Positions 15,301 through 27,929 of a stretch of DNA of 64,000 nucleotides are shown here, piece after piece. The notes under the pieces were generated by a model. The model saw nothing but the letters and a program-made list of their open reading frames with translations, was not told where the DNA came from and did not search any database. Origin of the DNA: Tanytarsus gracilentus (lineage: Eukaryota; Arthropoda; Insecta; Diptera; Chironomidae); assembly GCA_038502055.1 (NCBI GenBank), contig JAXRKN010000043.1, positions 4,216,001 through 4,280,000 of the forward strand. The letters run 5' to 3'. Position 1 is the stretch's first letter. Every line of letters starts with the position of its first letter. The position numbers and the translations under genes are program-made.

Positions 15301-16282
15301 AATAAATTTTCCGAGTGTATGTGCTGCAAAACTTGGCATATAAATCTATCGCCTCAAATAAGTAACAGCAAAAAGCAATTGGAAGGTGTGCAAGTACTGT
15401 CAACACTTCACTTCTTCTTTCCTTATTTTTTGTCTTGAAATGAAGGAAGGTTTTGAAAAGGGAATGACACGTGGTCAAAATTTTTTTTAATCTTAAATCA
15501 AATCTTCAAGGGTTGTTTTTGTAAAATTGCAACATGACACACCCTTGACTACCCTTAGATTTTCTCACAGTAGCATTGCAGCAGCCTTTTCATACTCTTT
15601 GACCGAGTTGCTCGAACAAAAAGAAAGGAAACTTCAATGGATGCCGAATGAAAAGTACCAGGCGAGCATCGCAAAAAGAGTATAAAAAAAAATGAGAAAG
15701 GAAGAAAAATTAATTCACCCAAAGTGATTTCGCAGATGGATAATAGCAATGATTATTTATAATTCCTTTCAGTTACATTTCTCTATCCCTCCGGATGATT
15801 ACCTTTTCTTTTCTGATTGTGTGTGAAATAATGCTCTGTTGCCCCAGTTAAAGTGCTTCACGTGCGATCTCGTAAAAGGGGAAGCAAAAAAAATCACCAT
15901 TGATTTCGGGAGAAATTAAGAGATCCGAACAGGTAGAGATTATAGATTATCGTTGTTTGTTATTTATACTCAAAACGCTCAGCCTCCCTCTCATCTCAAT
16001 CTCTTCGTGCCCTCGTATGCATATAAAGAGCTCGAAGGTTTTTATTTTTCGATTATTGTTATTTTGCCCGCCACACGGATTTATGCTTTATGCCCCTTTT
16101 TTTTGCTCTTCTTCCAATTGATAAAACATGTACACATACACAACGCCAACACGTATACATCCAACATTCCTTTACTGCTGCTTTTTTTGGAAGCTGCTTC
16201 CGCTATTTTCCACATTAAAAATTCTCTGCGTTATTTTCACGTTTTCGTACTTTATTTCCTTTTCTCGTTTTTCTCCCAGCTC

Positions 16283-16319
<37 letters not shown>

Positions 16320-17268
16320 CTTGGATGTTATGAAGCGGGAATGGTTGGAAAAAATTTCAGATCCAATTTTTAAATTTTTATTTTTAGCAGATAAAATAAT
16401 TAAATAGTTGGTATAGGAGTGCTTGCCAAAAAAAAGATTTGATCTTGAACTCAACCAATCCATTCAATTTCCTCTTTATCGACCATCCATTCATCTGTTG
16501 CTCTGGAAAAAATATGCAAATCATTGCTTAAGAAATCGAAGCAGAAAAACTATAACAAAGGATTTCCCTGTTAATTTGGAGCAACCGCCTCACAGCTCTC
16601 TTATGGATGACGATGACGACGATTTCGGGTGAGCTTGGTGGGTTTTAAAGTGGGAGTGTGAAGAATACCAGCAGCAATGTAGCATATTGCCATGCTCATA
16701 TACATTTCACAATGAACGTCAATTGCTATCCCGCAACATCCATCCACACGAGGTATAACGACTTTTCATTCAAAAAATGGACAAAAATAATTTTATGCTG
16801 CGAGGATATTTTCCCAAAAAAAGAAGGAAGAAGAAAAACGAGAGACGATTGTGTGTACAAATGTTGCCGCTTTTGTATCGCTAGCATACGTTTGCGTGTG
16901 TTGAGTGTAAGGATAATGCTTCTGTGTGTGTGTATGAGTGTGCGAAGAGGAGAGCGAGAGCATAAAGTGAGAAAAACAATGCTCCGAAAAAACGGAATAT
17001 TGATTTTTCCCTCCAGTATACATTTTCCTCCATCGGGCATAAAATTTTATGAATAAAAAAATTTCCTTCTGCTTTTTTTGTGTGTTAACTAGGAGCACAA
17101 TTGAGGAATCGAAGGCGATTTTTGGAAGTAATGGACGACAACAACAATTTTTTCACTTCTTGTATCAATTTTTTTTTGCACAATCTTTAGTCGAAAGCGT
17201 TTGACCCTCAAAAAGCTGATAGAAGCCTCAGCATCACAGATCACTAGCTGCAAGTTAATCAGACCTAC
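6314..17268. other. Gene desert, no supported coding exon
   Basis: About 11 kb of AT-rich DNA. Frames of 60-130 codons occur on both strands but are made of A/T-run residues, overlap each other and lack splice-site or family support. It may hold enhancers and an intron or promoter of the minus-strand gene represented by the exon at 5976-6313. Simple repeats are present, the clearest being the CT tract near 16.3 kb and TG-rich runs near 16.9 kb. No tRNA, rRNA or known microRNA was recognised by eye. Confidence 0.5.
16282..16318. repeat. (CT)n dinucleotide microsatellite
   Basis: An uninterrupted CT tract of roughly 16 units (GAGA on the minus strand). Such tracts can bind GAGA-factor-type proteins in flies, but no nearby core promoter was identified, so it is recorded only as a simple repeat. 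It creates spurious Leu-Ser and Arg-Glu repeat reading frames on the two strands. Confidence 0.9.
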
Positions 17269-17328
17269 CTTATAAGCATTCGAAATCTCCTCCGCCGCCA
17301 TTATTTCGCATTCGTAGATTTTTTCCAT
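17269..17328 (-). CDS. Possible short first coding or leader exon
   Basis: Twenty codons from an ATG in good context (GTCATGG) run straight to a strong donor (TATAAG then GTAGGT) on the minus strand. The peptide (MEKIYECEIMAAEEISNAYK) is compositionally more protein-like than its surroundings, and the frame stays open upstream for some 12 more codons. If joined to the acceptor at 6313 in phase 0 it reaches a stop after about 25 codons, so it would act as a short upstream ORF and not extend the frame of the signal-bearing exon. The family is not recognised. This may be chance. Confidence 0.22.
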
Positions 17329-18330
17329 GACTGAGCTGAAAATTTTCGGCATCGGAGAGGACAATCAGTCTTTCGAGCACATCATTAGACAACTATGGAC
17401 ATTTCACTTCATCACTTTCACCTCAAAATTGATAAGAATGTCACTATAATTTCTACTTTGAAGTCTCTTTTTTTGCAGCGGCCTCTTACAACACCTCGAA
17501 ATGTTTTGTGTACGTCTGTGCTTAGTGCAGATCGAAATTTAACTGAATATAATTCTCTCATTTTCTTTTGAGCATGTGTATTAGAGTGGCATGAAGTTGG
17601 GTTTATGTTGCGTTGTCTAGATTTTTTCAATTTAAATGGTAAACGGGCAAAGAGAAATTATTTGTTTTCTTGCTAATTAGTTGATGATTTAATATGAAAT
17701 TTTATGTTTTACATTTTAAACTTAAATTGAATCATTTAAAATAAAACTTGAGTGTAAAATCTTTTTTAATCTTCTCTAAAATAACCTTTAAAAATTTCCC
17801 ATACAAAATGTCGTACCAGAATATTTTATTCATCTATCTTTGTAGTAAAAATAAATTTCTTTGTGCAATTCTCTCACTCACACATGAGGATTATGTGTTA
17901 ACTCTTTCTCTCTCTTTCTCCACATCTTTTCAAATACATCCCAATAATCACATTGTCAACGATGTTGACCTTCCAATCTAAAAATCATTAATTTAAATTT
18001 CCATGTGCCGAAAGGAAAATCAAAGCAATTTTTTCAAATTATGCTTCTCGAGTGGCGGCAATTCTCTCATAATATGTCACTGTCATATCATGTTGAATTC
18101 AAATTTATATCAATTGCGAGCTTTTTGTGGGTTCAAGGTTAGGTAGATTACTTATTACTTTTCTAGAAAATCGAGAATCAAAACGAGTAAAATAAATTTT
18201 AAGGAAAAGGTTCGAATCCTGAAATGTAATATCAAAAGTACATTTCGCATTTGTCTATTGTTTTTTATTCATTTAAATTTTTGGCGAAAATGATTAAAAG
18301 CTTTTTTTGCTAATAAATTATATATTTTCT
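17329..18330. other. Non-coding, downstream of Als2
   Basis: No convincing coding. The right end holds the 3' region of Als2 (minus strand), with a minus-strand AATAAA hexamer at 18264-18269, about 60 nt past the Als2 stop. A perfect Pol III B-box-like string near 18210 has no tRNA around it. Confidence 0.55.
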
Positions 18331-21300
18331 TTAGTTTTGGAAAAACCTTGTCGAAATCGTGTGTAGATAACCAATTTTTACCGTTGTATAGATATATTGT
18401 TCCATATTTATTAATTTTTCAATATCGTTCTCCATTAAATCAGTGAGTAATGATAGCTCAGCACCTAAGTGATTAATGCCCGCTTTAATAATCAAGTAAA
18501 TTGTAATTGATAAAAGGTTGTCGGCGGATAAAAGATCTCCCTTGGGTGCAATTTTCTTAGCGCATACACTAATTAGTTCGTATGTTTCTTTGATTACGTC
18601 GAGCATTTCAATGGGACCATATTTTTGGCTGAGCTTGTGGAAAAGCCTAATTGCATCCAAAAATTGTTCATCTTCGAGCAGTGGAACTAAATCGGGTTCG
18701 ATTTTTAACAGTTGACGAAGTTCTTCATTTGATTTTTTCTCGCATGTCAGTAAACGTTGACTATAAAGTTCATCTTGACGTGAATTTTTACTTGCGTAGA
18801 GAAGAAAGAAGCATGAATAAATTTCATCGTTCAACAACAGCTTATGCATGAAATTTAGTGGAGCCAAGAGTTTACATTCACCTTCAGTTTCATCATCACT
18901 ATCATAATCTGAGCTCTCGACTGGCGGCAAAGACGGAAACAGCAGTCGAAAAATATTGTAAATTTTCTTCATGAGCGAAATCCATTCACTCATTGCTATT
19001 TTTGAGAGAATTGAAGTCGGCTTGCTTCTCCATGATCCATAAGTTGTGGAAAAACTTCTTCGCACCTCATTAATTAAAATAAAGAAGGGATGATCTGTGT
19101 CGTCGATGCTCTTCTCCAAGTAACTCCGTAGCTCTTCCACCGATTCCGAAGAATTAAAAGAGCTGTTCAATAATTTTTTCGTTTAAAAATATTGATGATT
19201 TAATGAACATTAAAATAATTTAAATTACCTTTGATAAAAAGGAGGCACGAAATCAAGATTGCGCTCCGATTTTTTGCTTACTCCCGCAAAAGAGCTTATT
19301 GAATAATCACTAAAAGTTTTAAGCGATGCCGTTTCTAAATCGACAGAAGTGGCATCCTTCAGGTACAATTCTGAATTTGATCGACTAATTGACGGAAGCG
19401 ATTGTGGCTGCTGTTCGTACGACATATCATTGAAATCATCTTTGAAAGTATCCTCTTCATTTATGAGCATAAAGTTTCGTCGCATATCACACTCGAAATT
19501 TTTCTTGCGTTGAACATAATACGAAATTCGATGCCAACGATCATGCAGCCCAAGTTTTTCAGGTTGAAGGGTGCCAAAAACTTGTTCAGACCAATTTTCG
19601 AAGAGCGCCACCCATTTCCGGTCGGGCTTGATTTTTAAATAGTTTGAAGAGCTGTTTTGAGAAATTGTTTTAAAACTTTAAAATATTAAATTTAAAATCA
19701 ACTTACTTTGGAGTTTTAAGAAAAATTTCATTCATGAGTAAATTTCCATTGATGATTCCAATTTTATCCCAAGAGCTTCCAGCCAAAAGTCCTTTTAAAA
19801 TATTTCCCTTCATCTTCATGTTGCTGTCGTCAAGTTCCATAATTTCTTCAATTATCTCAGCATCCGGAAGATAAAGTGTTCCAACCCCGCTTGCACTGTC
19901 AACAGATAATTCTCCAATGTAATAAGAACCATTTGGGAATATCGCAAGGCCATCGCCACACAAGTTATTATTGATAAAGATTCCTTCAAAATATGAACCA
20001 TCCATTGTAATTAAAATTCCCGCACCGTGTCTCTTGCCATCCTGCCACATTCCAATATATTTATTTCCACTGACAGCATCGTCTTCAATTCCATATCCAT
20101 TCTTTACGCCGTTCACGAACTCGCCGAAGAAAATGTTTTCATCGTTTGACATCACGCCATGGCCATGGAATTTGTCGTTCTTAAAAAAGCCTTGATAATG
20201 AATCGGCTTAATTTTTGACTTCCACGTGCCATAGCCGTGAAGTTTTGCTTGAACAAATTCTCCATGATAGCTAAACATTTGATCTTCGATCATCCCATTT
20301 CCACTGACTTCGCCGGCTATGCTGATTCTACACTTAAATTGCCTATTGACACCGGGAATTTTTATGTGGCAAAGCTCATAAAATCTTCCCTCAAACCATC
20401 TTCCCTCCACCTCATAGCTCGGATATTTTGCGTTACGATCGGAAAATTTATAACTACCATATCGACTAACCGGAAGTCCTTGATTTACTACCATCGGATT
20501 TATTCTCAGAGCATTTCGAGTACAGTCACGAATATTCTTCTGCCAATCATTTTTATCTTGCGACGTAAGCGCATAAACTTTGATCAAGCTCTCGGGCGTT
20601 ATAATTTTGAAGGAGAATTTATTAGGGCTTGGTGTGCTGAATGATTGAAGCCAAACTAGATGTATTGGAATGAATTCGGTTCGCGCAAGAACACATACAA
20701 GATAATCGTTGAATAAAATGAATCTGTTTGAGCCAAAAATATGCGTCCTTTCATGAAGTTTGAGTTGAATTTGATTTGAATCCATGACAAAACGCCTTTC
20801 CTTATTATGAAGTTCTGATTTTATATGAGAATCGGCGAGTGTTTGCCAAAATGTGTACGTATCATTTGCCTCCTTATACTTTTGAGGAATTATAATTTTA
20901 CGAAAGTCATCAATAATCTAATTTGTTAAAAAATGTTAAATTAAAATCACGTTTAATTATGACTCGATTTAAAATTTACCTTTTTCCTTTCAACTGTCAC
21001 TCGTTTTAATTCCTCAATCTCTTGATCATTCGTCAATGCATTAGGGTTATCATAAAGATGCAGATCATAGATCAAATCGAATAATTTTTCGTAAATTTCT
21101 AGACTGGCGAAAGGTTTATCGAGTACTATTCTAACAATTTTAGCTTCCATTCTTTTCTCGTAGTGCGTAAGTGAGTAAAATGATCGAATGTCACAAAGAT
21201 GCCTCATGTAGTGATAGAATTCTTTCATCAATTCGTTAAAGTGACTATTCACGATCACTTCGCCTAATTTTTGTTCGCAATCGCTAATAAGGAGATTGTA

Positions 21301-22527
21301 TGTCATTCGCAGATTTGCGACAGCGATGTAAAGAATATTTTCATAATTTTTCGAGAGAATCCAACTGATATCGTCCATTGATTGAATTACTTTGATGTAT
21401 TTCATGTGGACATTTATCAATATTCGAGCATTCCTCTGCTCGTCCGTGAGAAATGTTAGAAGGAACATTGGAATATTTTTACGATTGACTAGCAGCACAT
21501 TATTGTGGCTTATGACGTATGGAACGGATTTTATTGCTTCGTTGTTTTCGATATTTCCAGCATCGTGCTCGTACTTCAAATCACTTGCAAACTCCTCGTT
21601 TTGGTTTTGTTCACCACTGTTCTTTCCCAAAATTCTAAATGTGAGATCGTTGAGTAAAATTACTGTATTTGTAGCACCGCATGTTACAGCAAGAACATTC
21701 TTTGAAATTTTGCCATTAATTTCACTCTTAAATTCAATGGGTGTTAAAAAATCGGGCACGTTTGTATCATACGAAATTTGCTGATGACTATTGAGACCCC
21801 AAAGAAACAGACGTCCATCATAAGTCAAAGCTGCTGCATGTCGACTACCACAACTTATTTTAAAAACACCCATATCGACGAGGGATATTGATACAGCACT
21901 AATGTCAGATTTATTATTGATGGATCCAAAGGACCAAACTTGTGTCTTTAAAATCTCCTTTCCTATCTGCTTAGTTTTTTCAATAAAGCTATTTTCAACC
22001 GTCTTTGACTCCTCGAGGCCCCTCTGTCTCACCAAAACTATAGCAAAGTTATCACCAGTTGCCATTTGCAAACATTTGAAGTTACAAAAGCATTCAATTT
22101 TCTTTGGTTCATCGCTCTTCAGGACGTTTTCAAAATTTCCCATTCCCAGCAGCTCTCGATCCTCATTGATCATCAACACTCCATCTCCATTGGCACTAAT
22201 CTCACATATTTTTCCTTCAACGTCAATTTCATCCCATCGATTTTCATTTATCTGCTCAATGCTCGTTTTATAGACTTTTCCCTCAATGTCAACAATATAA
22301 AACAGAGGGTAACTGTATGATGCATCGACTATCGCCTCACGCAATAAACTTGGTTTAGCTAAATTGCTCTTATCTTCTTCGTTGATAACGATAAGAAGCT
22401 GATTTTTGAGTGTGAGAACTATATAGAAATTCTTATTAGCACAATCGAAGATTTTGAGGACATGATGTTGAAGAGAAGTGACCTTTTTATGCTCGTAATA
22501 GATATTACAAGACATTCTGCAGTGCAT
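18331..22527 (-). CDS. Als2: Alsin, Rab5/Rho-family guanine nucleotide exchange factor
   Basis: Four coding exons on the minus strand: 22527-20980, 20917-19707, 19651-19229 and 19162-18331. All junctions are GT-AG and phase-consistent, giving 1337 residues (the human protein is 1657). Order of parts: degenerate RCC1-type repeats in about residues 1-330 (CGSRHAAALTYDGRLFLWGLN is legible), a divergent DH-like helical region to about 540, a PH-like domain about 555-665, MORN repeats about 690-880 (several GxYxGxxxxGxxHGxG-like units), a linker, and a C-terminal VPS9 domain with the LLSADNLLSITIYLIIKAG core near residue 1270. Alsin homologues activate Rab5 through VPS9 and act in endosome fusion and macropinocytosis. 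A 5' UTR exon is likely upstream, separated by a 52 nt intron (22532-22583); the frame has an in-frame stop before the ATG, which supports the start at 22527. Head-to-head with Mat89Ba/NOL6, 375 bp between ATGs. Confidence 0.92.
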
Positions 22528-22902
22528 TGAGCTAAAATTAATTATTTAAAATTTCGAAATTATCTCATTAATTTTTTTATTACCCTTTAAAAGTTTATTT
22601 CGCGTTCTGTACTGTCCACAATTGCTTAACTCTACATCTATGTCACTCGATTGATCTTTTAACGTAAAATTACAATCGATTATTTTGCCATAACTGCAAT
22701 TAAATTGAAAAAAATTTAATTTTCACTCATTTGTTTTTATTTTCATTTTCTTCTTCTTCTTTTTCGGTGGCGCTCAACTATGTGAAAAAGTGCGCAACTA
22801 CGTCTTAGAAAATGAGCAACTGAATAAGAAGAAGAAAATTTCTCACATGTGGATTTGTTGACATTTAAATAATTTTCAATTTACACGCGAATTAAAAGTT
22901 TT
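22528..22902. promoter_or_regulatory. Shared bidirectional promoter region of Als2 and NOL6
   Basis: Only 375 bp separate the two divergent start codons. Part of it is the predicted Als2 5' UTR exon (minus, from about 22584 upward, with a three-codon upstream ORF) and the 52 nt intron before the Als2 ATG. No TATA box placed properly for either gene was recognised. Co-expression of the pair is an inference from arrangement only. Confidence 0.55.
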
Positions 22903-25900
22903 ATGATGCCGAAACATAAGCAAGTTGCTGTAAGTTGAACTGATTAACATCCATGACATGAAATTTAACTCAACTTCATTATTTTTAAGGGACTTTTTGT
23001 TAGAAATCCAAACTTTGTAAAAGCCGAAGATTCTGATGAAGAAAATGAGTCAGACTCGGGAGTGAGTGAGGATATAGCGATAAACAAGAAGAAAGCCACA
23101 AACAAGCGTAAACTTAAAGCAAAAGATGGAAATAAGGCGAAAAAGTTGAAATCAAAAGAGGAACAGTTGTCGGTGGAACAAATTAATGAGCTTAAAGAGA
23201 CGGAGGATCTTTATCACTCGAATCTTTTTCGTATGCAAATCGATGAGACACTAAAGGAAGTTCAATTGAAGGGTGATCAACAGGAATTCATCTCTAAATG
23301 GTTAAAAACATTCAAAAAGTTTCTTTCAAAGCTGCCAACTGAAGAAATTACAATTCAGAATAGTGCAGTGAAGCCGATTGATGGAAGTAAAAAGATCCAA
23401 GTGAGTTATAAGCCACCAACAAATGTCATTCTTTATGGTTCGCACGCGATTGAGACGAACATTGAAGTTAAGTCTACCGTCGATGTCCTCTTAATACTTC
23501 CGGATGATTTTCTCTTTAAAAGTGACTACACCAATCAAATTTATTGCCAAAAAAGAGCGCTCTATCTGTCACATGTCGCCAAAAAGTTGAAAGAGAAAGA
23601 GACACTGGGTGGAAACATTAAAATTGTCAATTTTAAGAATGATCCACTGAAATCAGTTATTCAACTTGACGCTGAAGAATTTACAATCGTCATCAGTGCT
23701 GCACCAAATGAAAATTTCTTCAAGCTCAACCGTTTTATTCCAGAAACAAATAACATCAAGTTGAAAAGTGCAGAACAACCACCGACACCGCACAATAATT
23801 TCTCGCTCCTCTTCGATTGCACAATTGAAAAGAATCAAAAATTCTTCGAGAGTGAAATTAAAAGCTATGACAACGTAAAGAATGCAATTAAGCTGCTTAA
23901 AATTTGGCTCCATCAAAGACAATTCGATACAGGATTTTATCCTTTCAATGGATTCATTGTCACATGCTATCTAGTTCATTTGTTGAAAATTAAAAAAATT
24001 TATTCAACAATGAGTTGCTATCAGATTTTAAGGCTCTTCTGGAACCAATTTGGACATTCACAGCTCGATGTTAGAGGAATATCTTTGTGCAGCGAGGAAG
24101 GACTTTCAAATCAACCTTTAATCGAGGACTTTTACAACTACTACGACGTAGTTATGGTTGATCATTCGGGATATTGTAACATGTTATCCTTCCTGTCAAT
24201 CGATCTTTACAAGAGAATTCGCGACGAATGTTTGAGTGCAATTAAACTTCTTAATGACAAGACAATTAACAGCTTTCAACAACTGTTTCTCATCAAAATT
24301 CCATTTTATCTTCAATACGATCAAGTTATTTCGATTAAGATGGAAGAGAAAAATTATGAAAATATCGTTAATCGATTTGGAAGTGCTGAGGATAAAATTG
24401 ACTTTTACAACATGAACTATGCACTCTTCAGGAAGCTTATAATGAATGTTTTAAGGAAAGGATTAAATGAGAGAATTACGTACATGACGCCACTGGGTGT
24501 CGATCAATCAAGCGAGTTAACTATTGGACTCAAGTTTAATCCTGAAAATGCTTTCAACATCGTCGACAAAGGTCCACAATCAAATCATCCTGAAGCCGAA
24601 GATTTCCGTAAATTTTGGGGAAATAAATCGGAAATTCGTAGATTCAAAGACGGTGCTATAACAGAGTCAGTTCTGTGGTGCTCTGCAAATGCTCCAATTG
24701 GTGAAAAACGATTGATATGCGAGAAAATTGTGGAATATCTGCTCAAACATCATTTTAAGATAGGCAAGGAAAAAGTCAACATTGCTGGAAGTCAATTTGA
24801 CATCGTGATCAGAAATATTTTCAACGAAATGAACGAGACCAATGAAGAGCGGTCGCTGAATGTCATTCGAGCCTTTGATGAGATGAGTAAAGAGTTGAGA
24901 AATCTAGATGAACTTCCCTTGGAAATTGTCGGTGTAATGGGCATAGATTCAACGTTTAGATACACTGATCCCACTCCACCATTAGCAATTGGCTATTCGA
25001 CAAAAAAAGGATTCATTAATAAAGAGTTGAAAGGAAAATTTCTCGCTCAAAAAGTTCTCAATGGTGTTCTTCAGTTAGCATCTAGCGGAAAATGGCCGGA
25101 TGATGTCGATGCCATGAAAAGAATTAAAGCTGCTTTCTACGTTGAAATAAGCAAGCGAATGGCTATTCAATTTCCGTCGACAACTATCGGCGTTAAATCT
25201 GATTGCGTGGAAATTTTAAAGAACAAGCATTTGTTCCGTTTAAAAATTGTTCATCCAAAGGAAATTGCCATCGCTAAAGAATTGATTTCGACAAGCAACA
25301 ATCTCACAAAACTCTATAAAACCAACGAGGAGAGTTTAAAGCTTGAATTTGAAAACAGTTTGCTTCCGAAATTGACGAGTTTTCTTCATGGATTGCATAA
25401 TCGATTTCCAAGCTATGGACCAACAGTAGCAATTGCTAAGCGATGGCTCTACTCGCAATTAATTGACAGTTATTTGTGGCCAGATGAATGCACTGAATTA
25501 ATAATTGCAGAAATGTTTCTTAAGAACTTCCCAATGGAACCGCCATCGTCGCCTCAAACGGGATTCTTCAGGTAAACTTTAATTTATTTAATTAAAAAAC
25601 TTTATTTAAATTTAAATTTATTTCAGATTCCTCAACTTTCTCGCAAACTTTTCATCAGATACCGACATGATTGTTGTGAATTTTAACGACGATCTTGACT
25701 CCGATCAAATAGACACGCTCGAAAATCAATTCCGTAAAAGCCGAAAGAATTTCCCGCCACTCTTTATCGTGACATCTATTGATTTACCTCATCATCATGG
25801 AATTTGGAGCTCACGTGCACCTTCAGTGAATATCCTGAAAAGAATTCAAATGCTGGCTGAATGTTCTCTCCAAGTGATTGCCGATGATTTTACAAAATTA

Positions 25901-26323
25901 AGCGGCAACATAGTTAAAGATCTATTCACGCCGTCTATGGAAGGATATGATTTAGTTATTCACCTCAACGATAAGTTTGTAAAGCGCTATGACATTGTCC
26001 TTCGTAATTACATAAAATTCAAGGCAATTCAATATGAGAAAAAGTCGGCACCGCCCGCTGGCGTCGATTTTGTCGCTCAGTTTTTAGCAGAATTGCGTGA
26101 AGCATTTGATGATGTCGCACTTTTCTTCTACAATCCAATAGCAGGCACACAAATCGCAATGTTGTGGAAGCCAGCAGTGAGCGAATCAAAAGCTTTCGCA
26201 GGATCGCATGTCAATCGATGTCGTCTGGAAAATGAAAGATTAAAAGTGAATGTCGACGCGATTTTAAATGACATTCAAATTATTGGAAAAGGCATTATAA
26301 GTTCGGTTGAATTTTTAAAATAA
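22903..26323 (+). CDS. Mat89Ba: Nucleolar protein 6 (Nrap/Utp22 family), small-subunit processome
   Basis: Three coding exons: 22903-22929, 22990-25571 and 25627-26323, all GT-AG, total 1101 residues, close to the family size of about 1150. Exon 1 encodes only nine residues (MMPKHKQVA) and splices in phase 0 onto GLFVRNPNF. A basic, Lys-rich and acidic N-terminus is followed by the Nrap domains; recognisable blocks include NVILYGSHAIETNIEVKSTVDV (nucleotidyltransferase-like fold, about residue 140), the FRKFWGNKSEIRRFKDGAITESVLW block (about residue 545) and the SGKWPDDVDAMKRIKAAFY block (about 695). Known role of the family: pre-18S rRNA processing as part of the UTP-C complex with Rrp7 and CK2 in the nucleolus. 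The 3' end is 79 bp from the converging lipoyl synthase stop. Two tandem ATGs at 22903 and 22906 make the exact start ambiguous by one residue. Confidence 0.94.
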
Positions 26324-26364
26324 ATTGAATTAAGCTTTACTTTTTAAAGTAAAATAACAATTGA

Positions 26365-26370
26365 TTTATT
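26365..26370 (-). terminator. Polyadenylation hexamer of lipoyl synthase
   Basis: AATAAA on the minus strand about 33 nt beyond the lipoyl synthase stop and inside what must be the NOL6 3' end region. The two converging transcripts therefore probably overlap at their tails. Confidence 0.55.
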
Positions 26371-26402
26371 TATCACGAACAAAAAGTATATTTATAATTC
26401 AT

Positions 26403-27618
26403 CTATTGCGTCTGATTTCGTCCTTTAAGAATTGAACTAATGAAAAATTCACCAGCTTTGTAAGAGCTTCTAACCAATGGTCCAGATGCCGTATACAAAA
26501 ATCCCATTTCCTTTCCTCGCTCTTCCCAGTGCTTGAATTTTTCGGGCGTTACATATTCGATGACACTTATGTGCCTTTTAGTCGGCTGCATATATTGTCC
26601 TAATGTCAAACAATCGACCTTAACTTCTCTCAGATCTTTCATGGTTTGTTCAACTTGTTCATCAGTTTCACCCAGACCAAGCATGATAGAAGATTTTGTG
26701 ACGAGATTTGGATTAATTTCTTTAGCTGTCTGTAAGCACTTTAGAGTTTGACGATAGCCAGCACGACGATCTCTAACGAAAGGCGTGAGCTTTTCAACAG
26801 TTTCAATATTGTGCGCAAAAACATCGACACCTGACATTGCGATGCGCTCTAAGCAATCGCGATCACCTCTGAAATCGGGCGATAGACATTCAACGAATAT
26901 TTTAGGATTTGCTCTCTTCACTTCCTTAATTGTGGAAGCAATATGTGCGGAACCTCCGTCGGCAAGGTCATCACGATCCACGCTTGTAAGAACAATATAT
27001 CCAATGCCCCATGACGCAATGGCCGTCGCTGTATTTAATGGTTCAGCTGGATCGAGTGGTGGTGGTGCTCGAGCAGTTTTAACCGAACAAAATCGACATC
27101 CTCGCGTGCATGTGTCTCCCATGAGCTACAAATGAAATAGTCTTATCTAAATGACCTTGACCTTGTGACGTCTTTTAATAGTCATCTCACCATAATTGTC
27201 GCAGTTTGAGTTCCTTTTTCACCGCCTCCCCAGCACTCTCCGATATTAGGACATCGAGCCTCTTCGCATACCGTCGATAGCTTCAGTTCCCTCATTTGTT
27301 TCTTAATTTTTTCATAATCCTTGCCTGAATTGAATCAGAATTAGTTTTTACGCTATAACTGAGCAGTATAAGCTTCTTACCCATCGGAATTTCCGTCTTG
27401 AGCCATGGCGGCAGTCTCAATCGATCCTTATCGCCCTTCTCTTTTCTCAATTTTCCCTCAAATTCTTGTGCAAGCTCCTCACGACTGTGCTTTGGACTGG
27501 TGACAAAGTCCTGAAAGCTAGGACCATTTTCCAGTCGCTCTCGGATCTTTTCTAAAGCTCCCGAGTGCTTAAATCGAAATTTTGAAGATGTTATAAAACT
27601 TTTTCGTGACAAAAACAT
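26403..27618 (-). CDS. Las: Lipoyl synthase, mitochondrial (radical SAM)
   Basis: Three exons on the minus strand: 27618-27381, 27324-27191 and 27125-26403, GT-AG and in phase, 364 residues. The enzyme inserts two sulfurs into protein-bound octanoyl groups to make the lipoyl cofactor of pyruvate and 2-oxoglutarate dehydrogenase and the glycine cleavage system. Both [4Fe-4S] motifs are intact: the auxiliary cluster CX4CX5C (CEEARCPNIGEC, spanned by exon 2) and the radical-SAM CX3CX2C (CTRGCRFC, at the start of exon 3). The C-terminal RSSY motif that supplies the serine ligand is present (RSSYKAGEFF). The N-terminal ~20 residues (MFLSRKSFITSSKFRFKHS) lack acidic residues and are rich in Arg/Lys/Ser, as in a mitochondrial transit peptide. 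Divergent from M6, with 311 bp between the ATG at 27618 and the M6 upstream ATG at 27930. Confidence 0.96.
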
Positions 27619-27929
27619 TTTAAATAAATGACGAGGGAATAGGAACTTGGCAATTTTTTGAGATGTTGCTCAGTTTACTATTTTCTTCTTGACACAGAAA
27701 AGTTTACACAAAAAAGATCTTAAATTTTCACATAGAAAAGAAAATTAAAACAGTTTAAAAATGATTAAATTTTGTTCTTAAGTGAAAATTCCATCGATAA
27801 AAAATCAAATCAAGAAAATTCCATTGAATTTCGAGTTAAAAAAAAGGAAAACAAAGTTTTCGTGTTTACGTCGTGAAATAAAGAAAAAGATTTGCATTAA
27901 AAGAATCCTAAATCACTAAAGAGAAAAAA
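27619..27929. promoter_or_regulatory. Shared upstream region of lipoyl synthase and M6
   Basis: A 311 bp divergent intergenic interval between the lipoyl synthase ATG (minus) and the short M6 first-coding exon (plus). AT-rich; no core promoter motif was confidently placed. Assigned as bidirectional promoter from geometry. Confidence 0.45.

Noticed and set aside
15953..16333. 126-codon hydrophobic frame on plus
   Set aside because: Ends in the CT-repeat translation and has no acceptor, donor or recognisable family.
16128..16463. Leu-Ser and Arg-Glu repeat open frames on both strands
   Set aside because: They are translations of the CT microsatellite.
18208..18222. Perfect tRNA B-box-like string (GGTTCGAATCC) on plus
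   Set aside because: No A box, acceptor stem or anticodon arm could be built upstream; probably chance or an old tRNA-derived scrap.
19971..20644. Plus-strand frames of 74-135 codons
   Set aside because: They are antisense to the Als2 MORN/PH exon, which has the clear family match.
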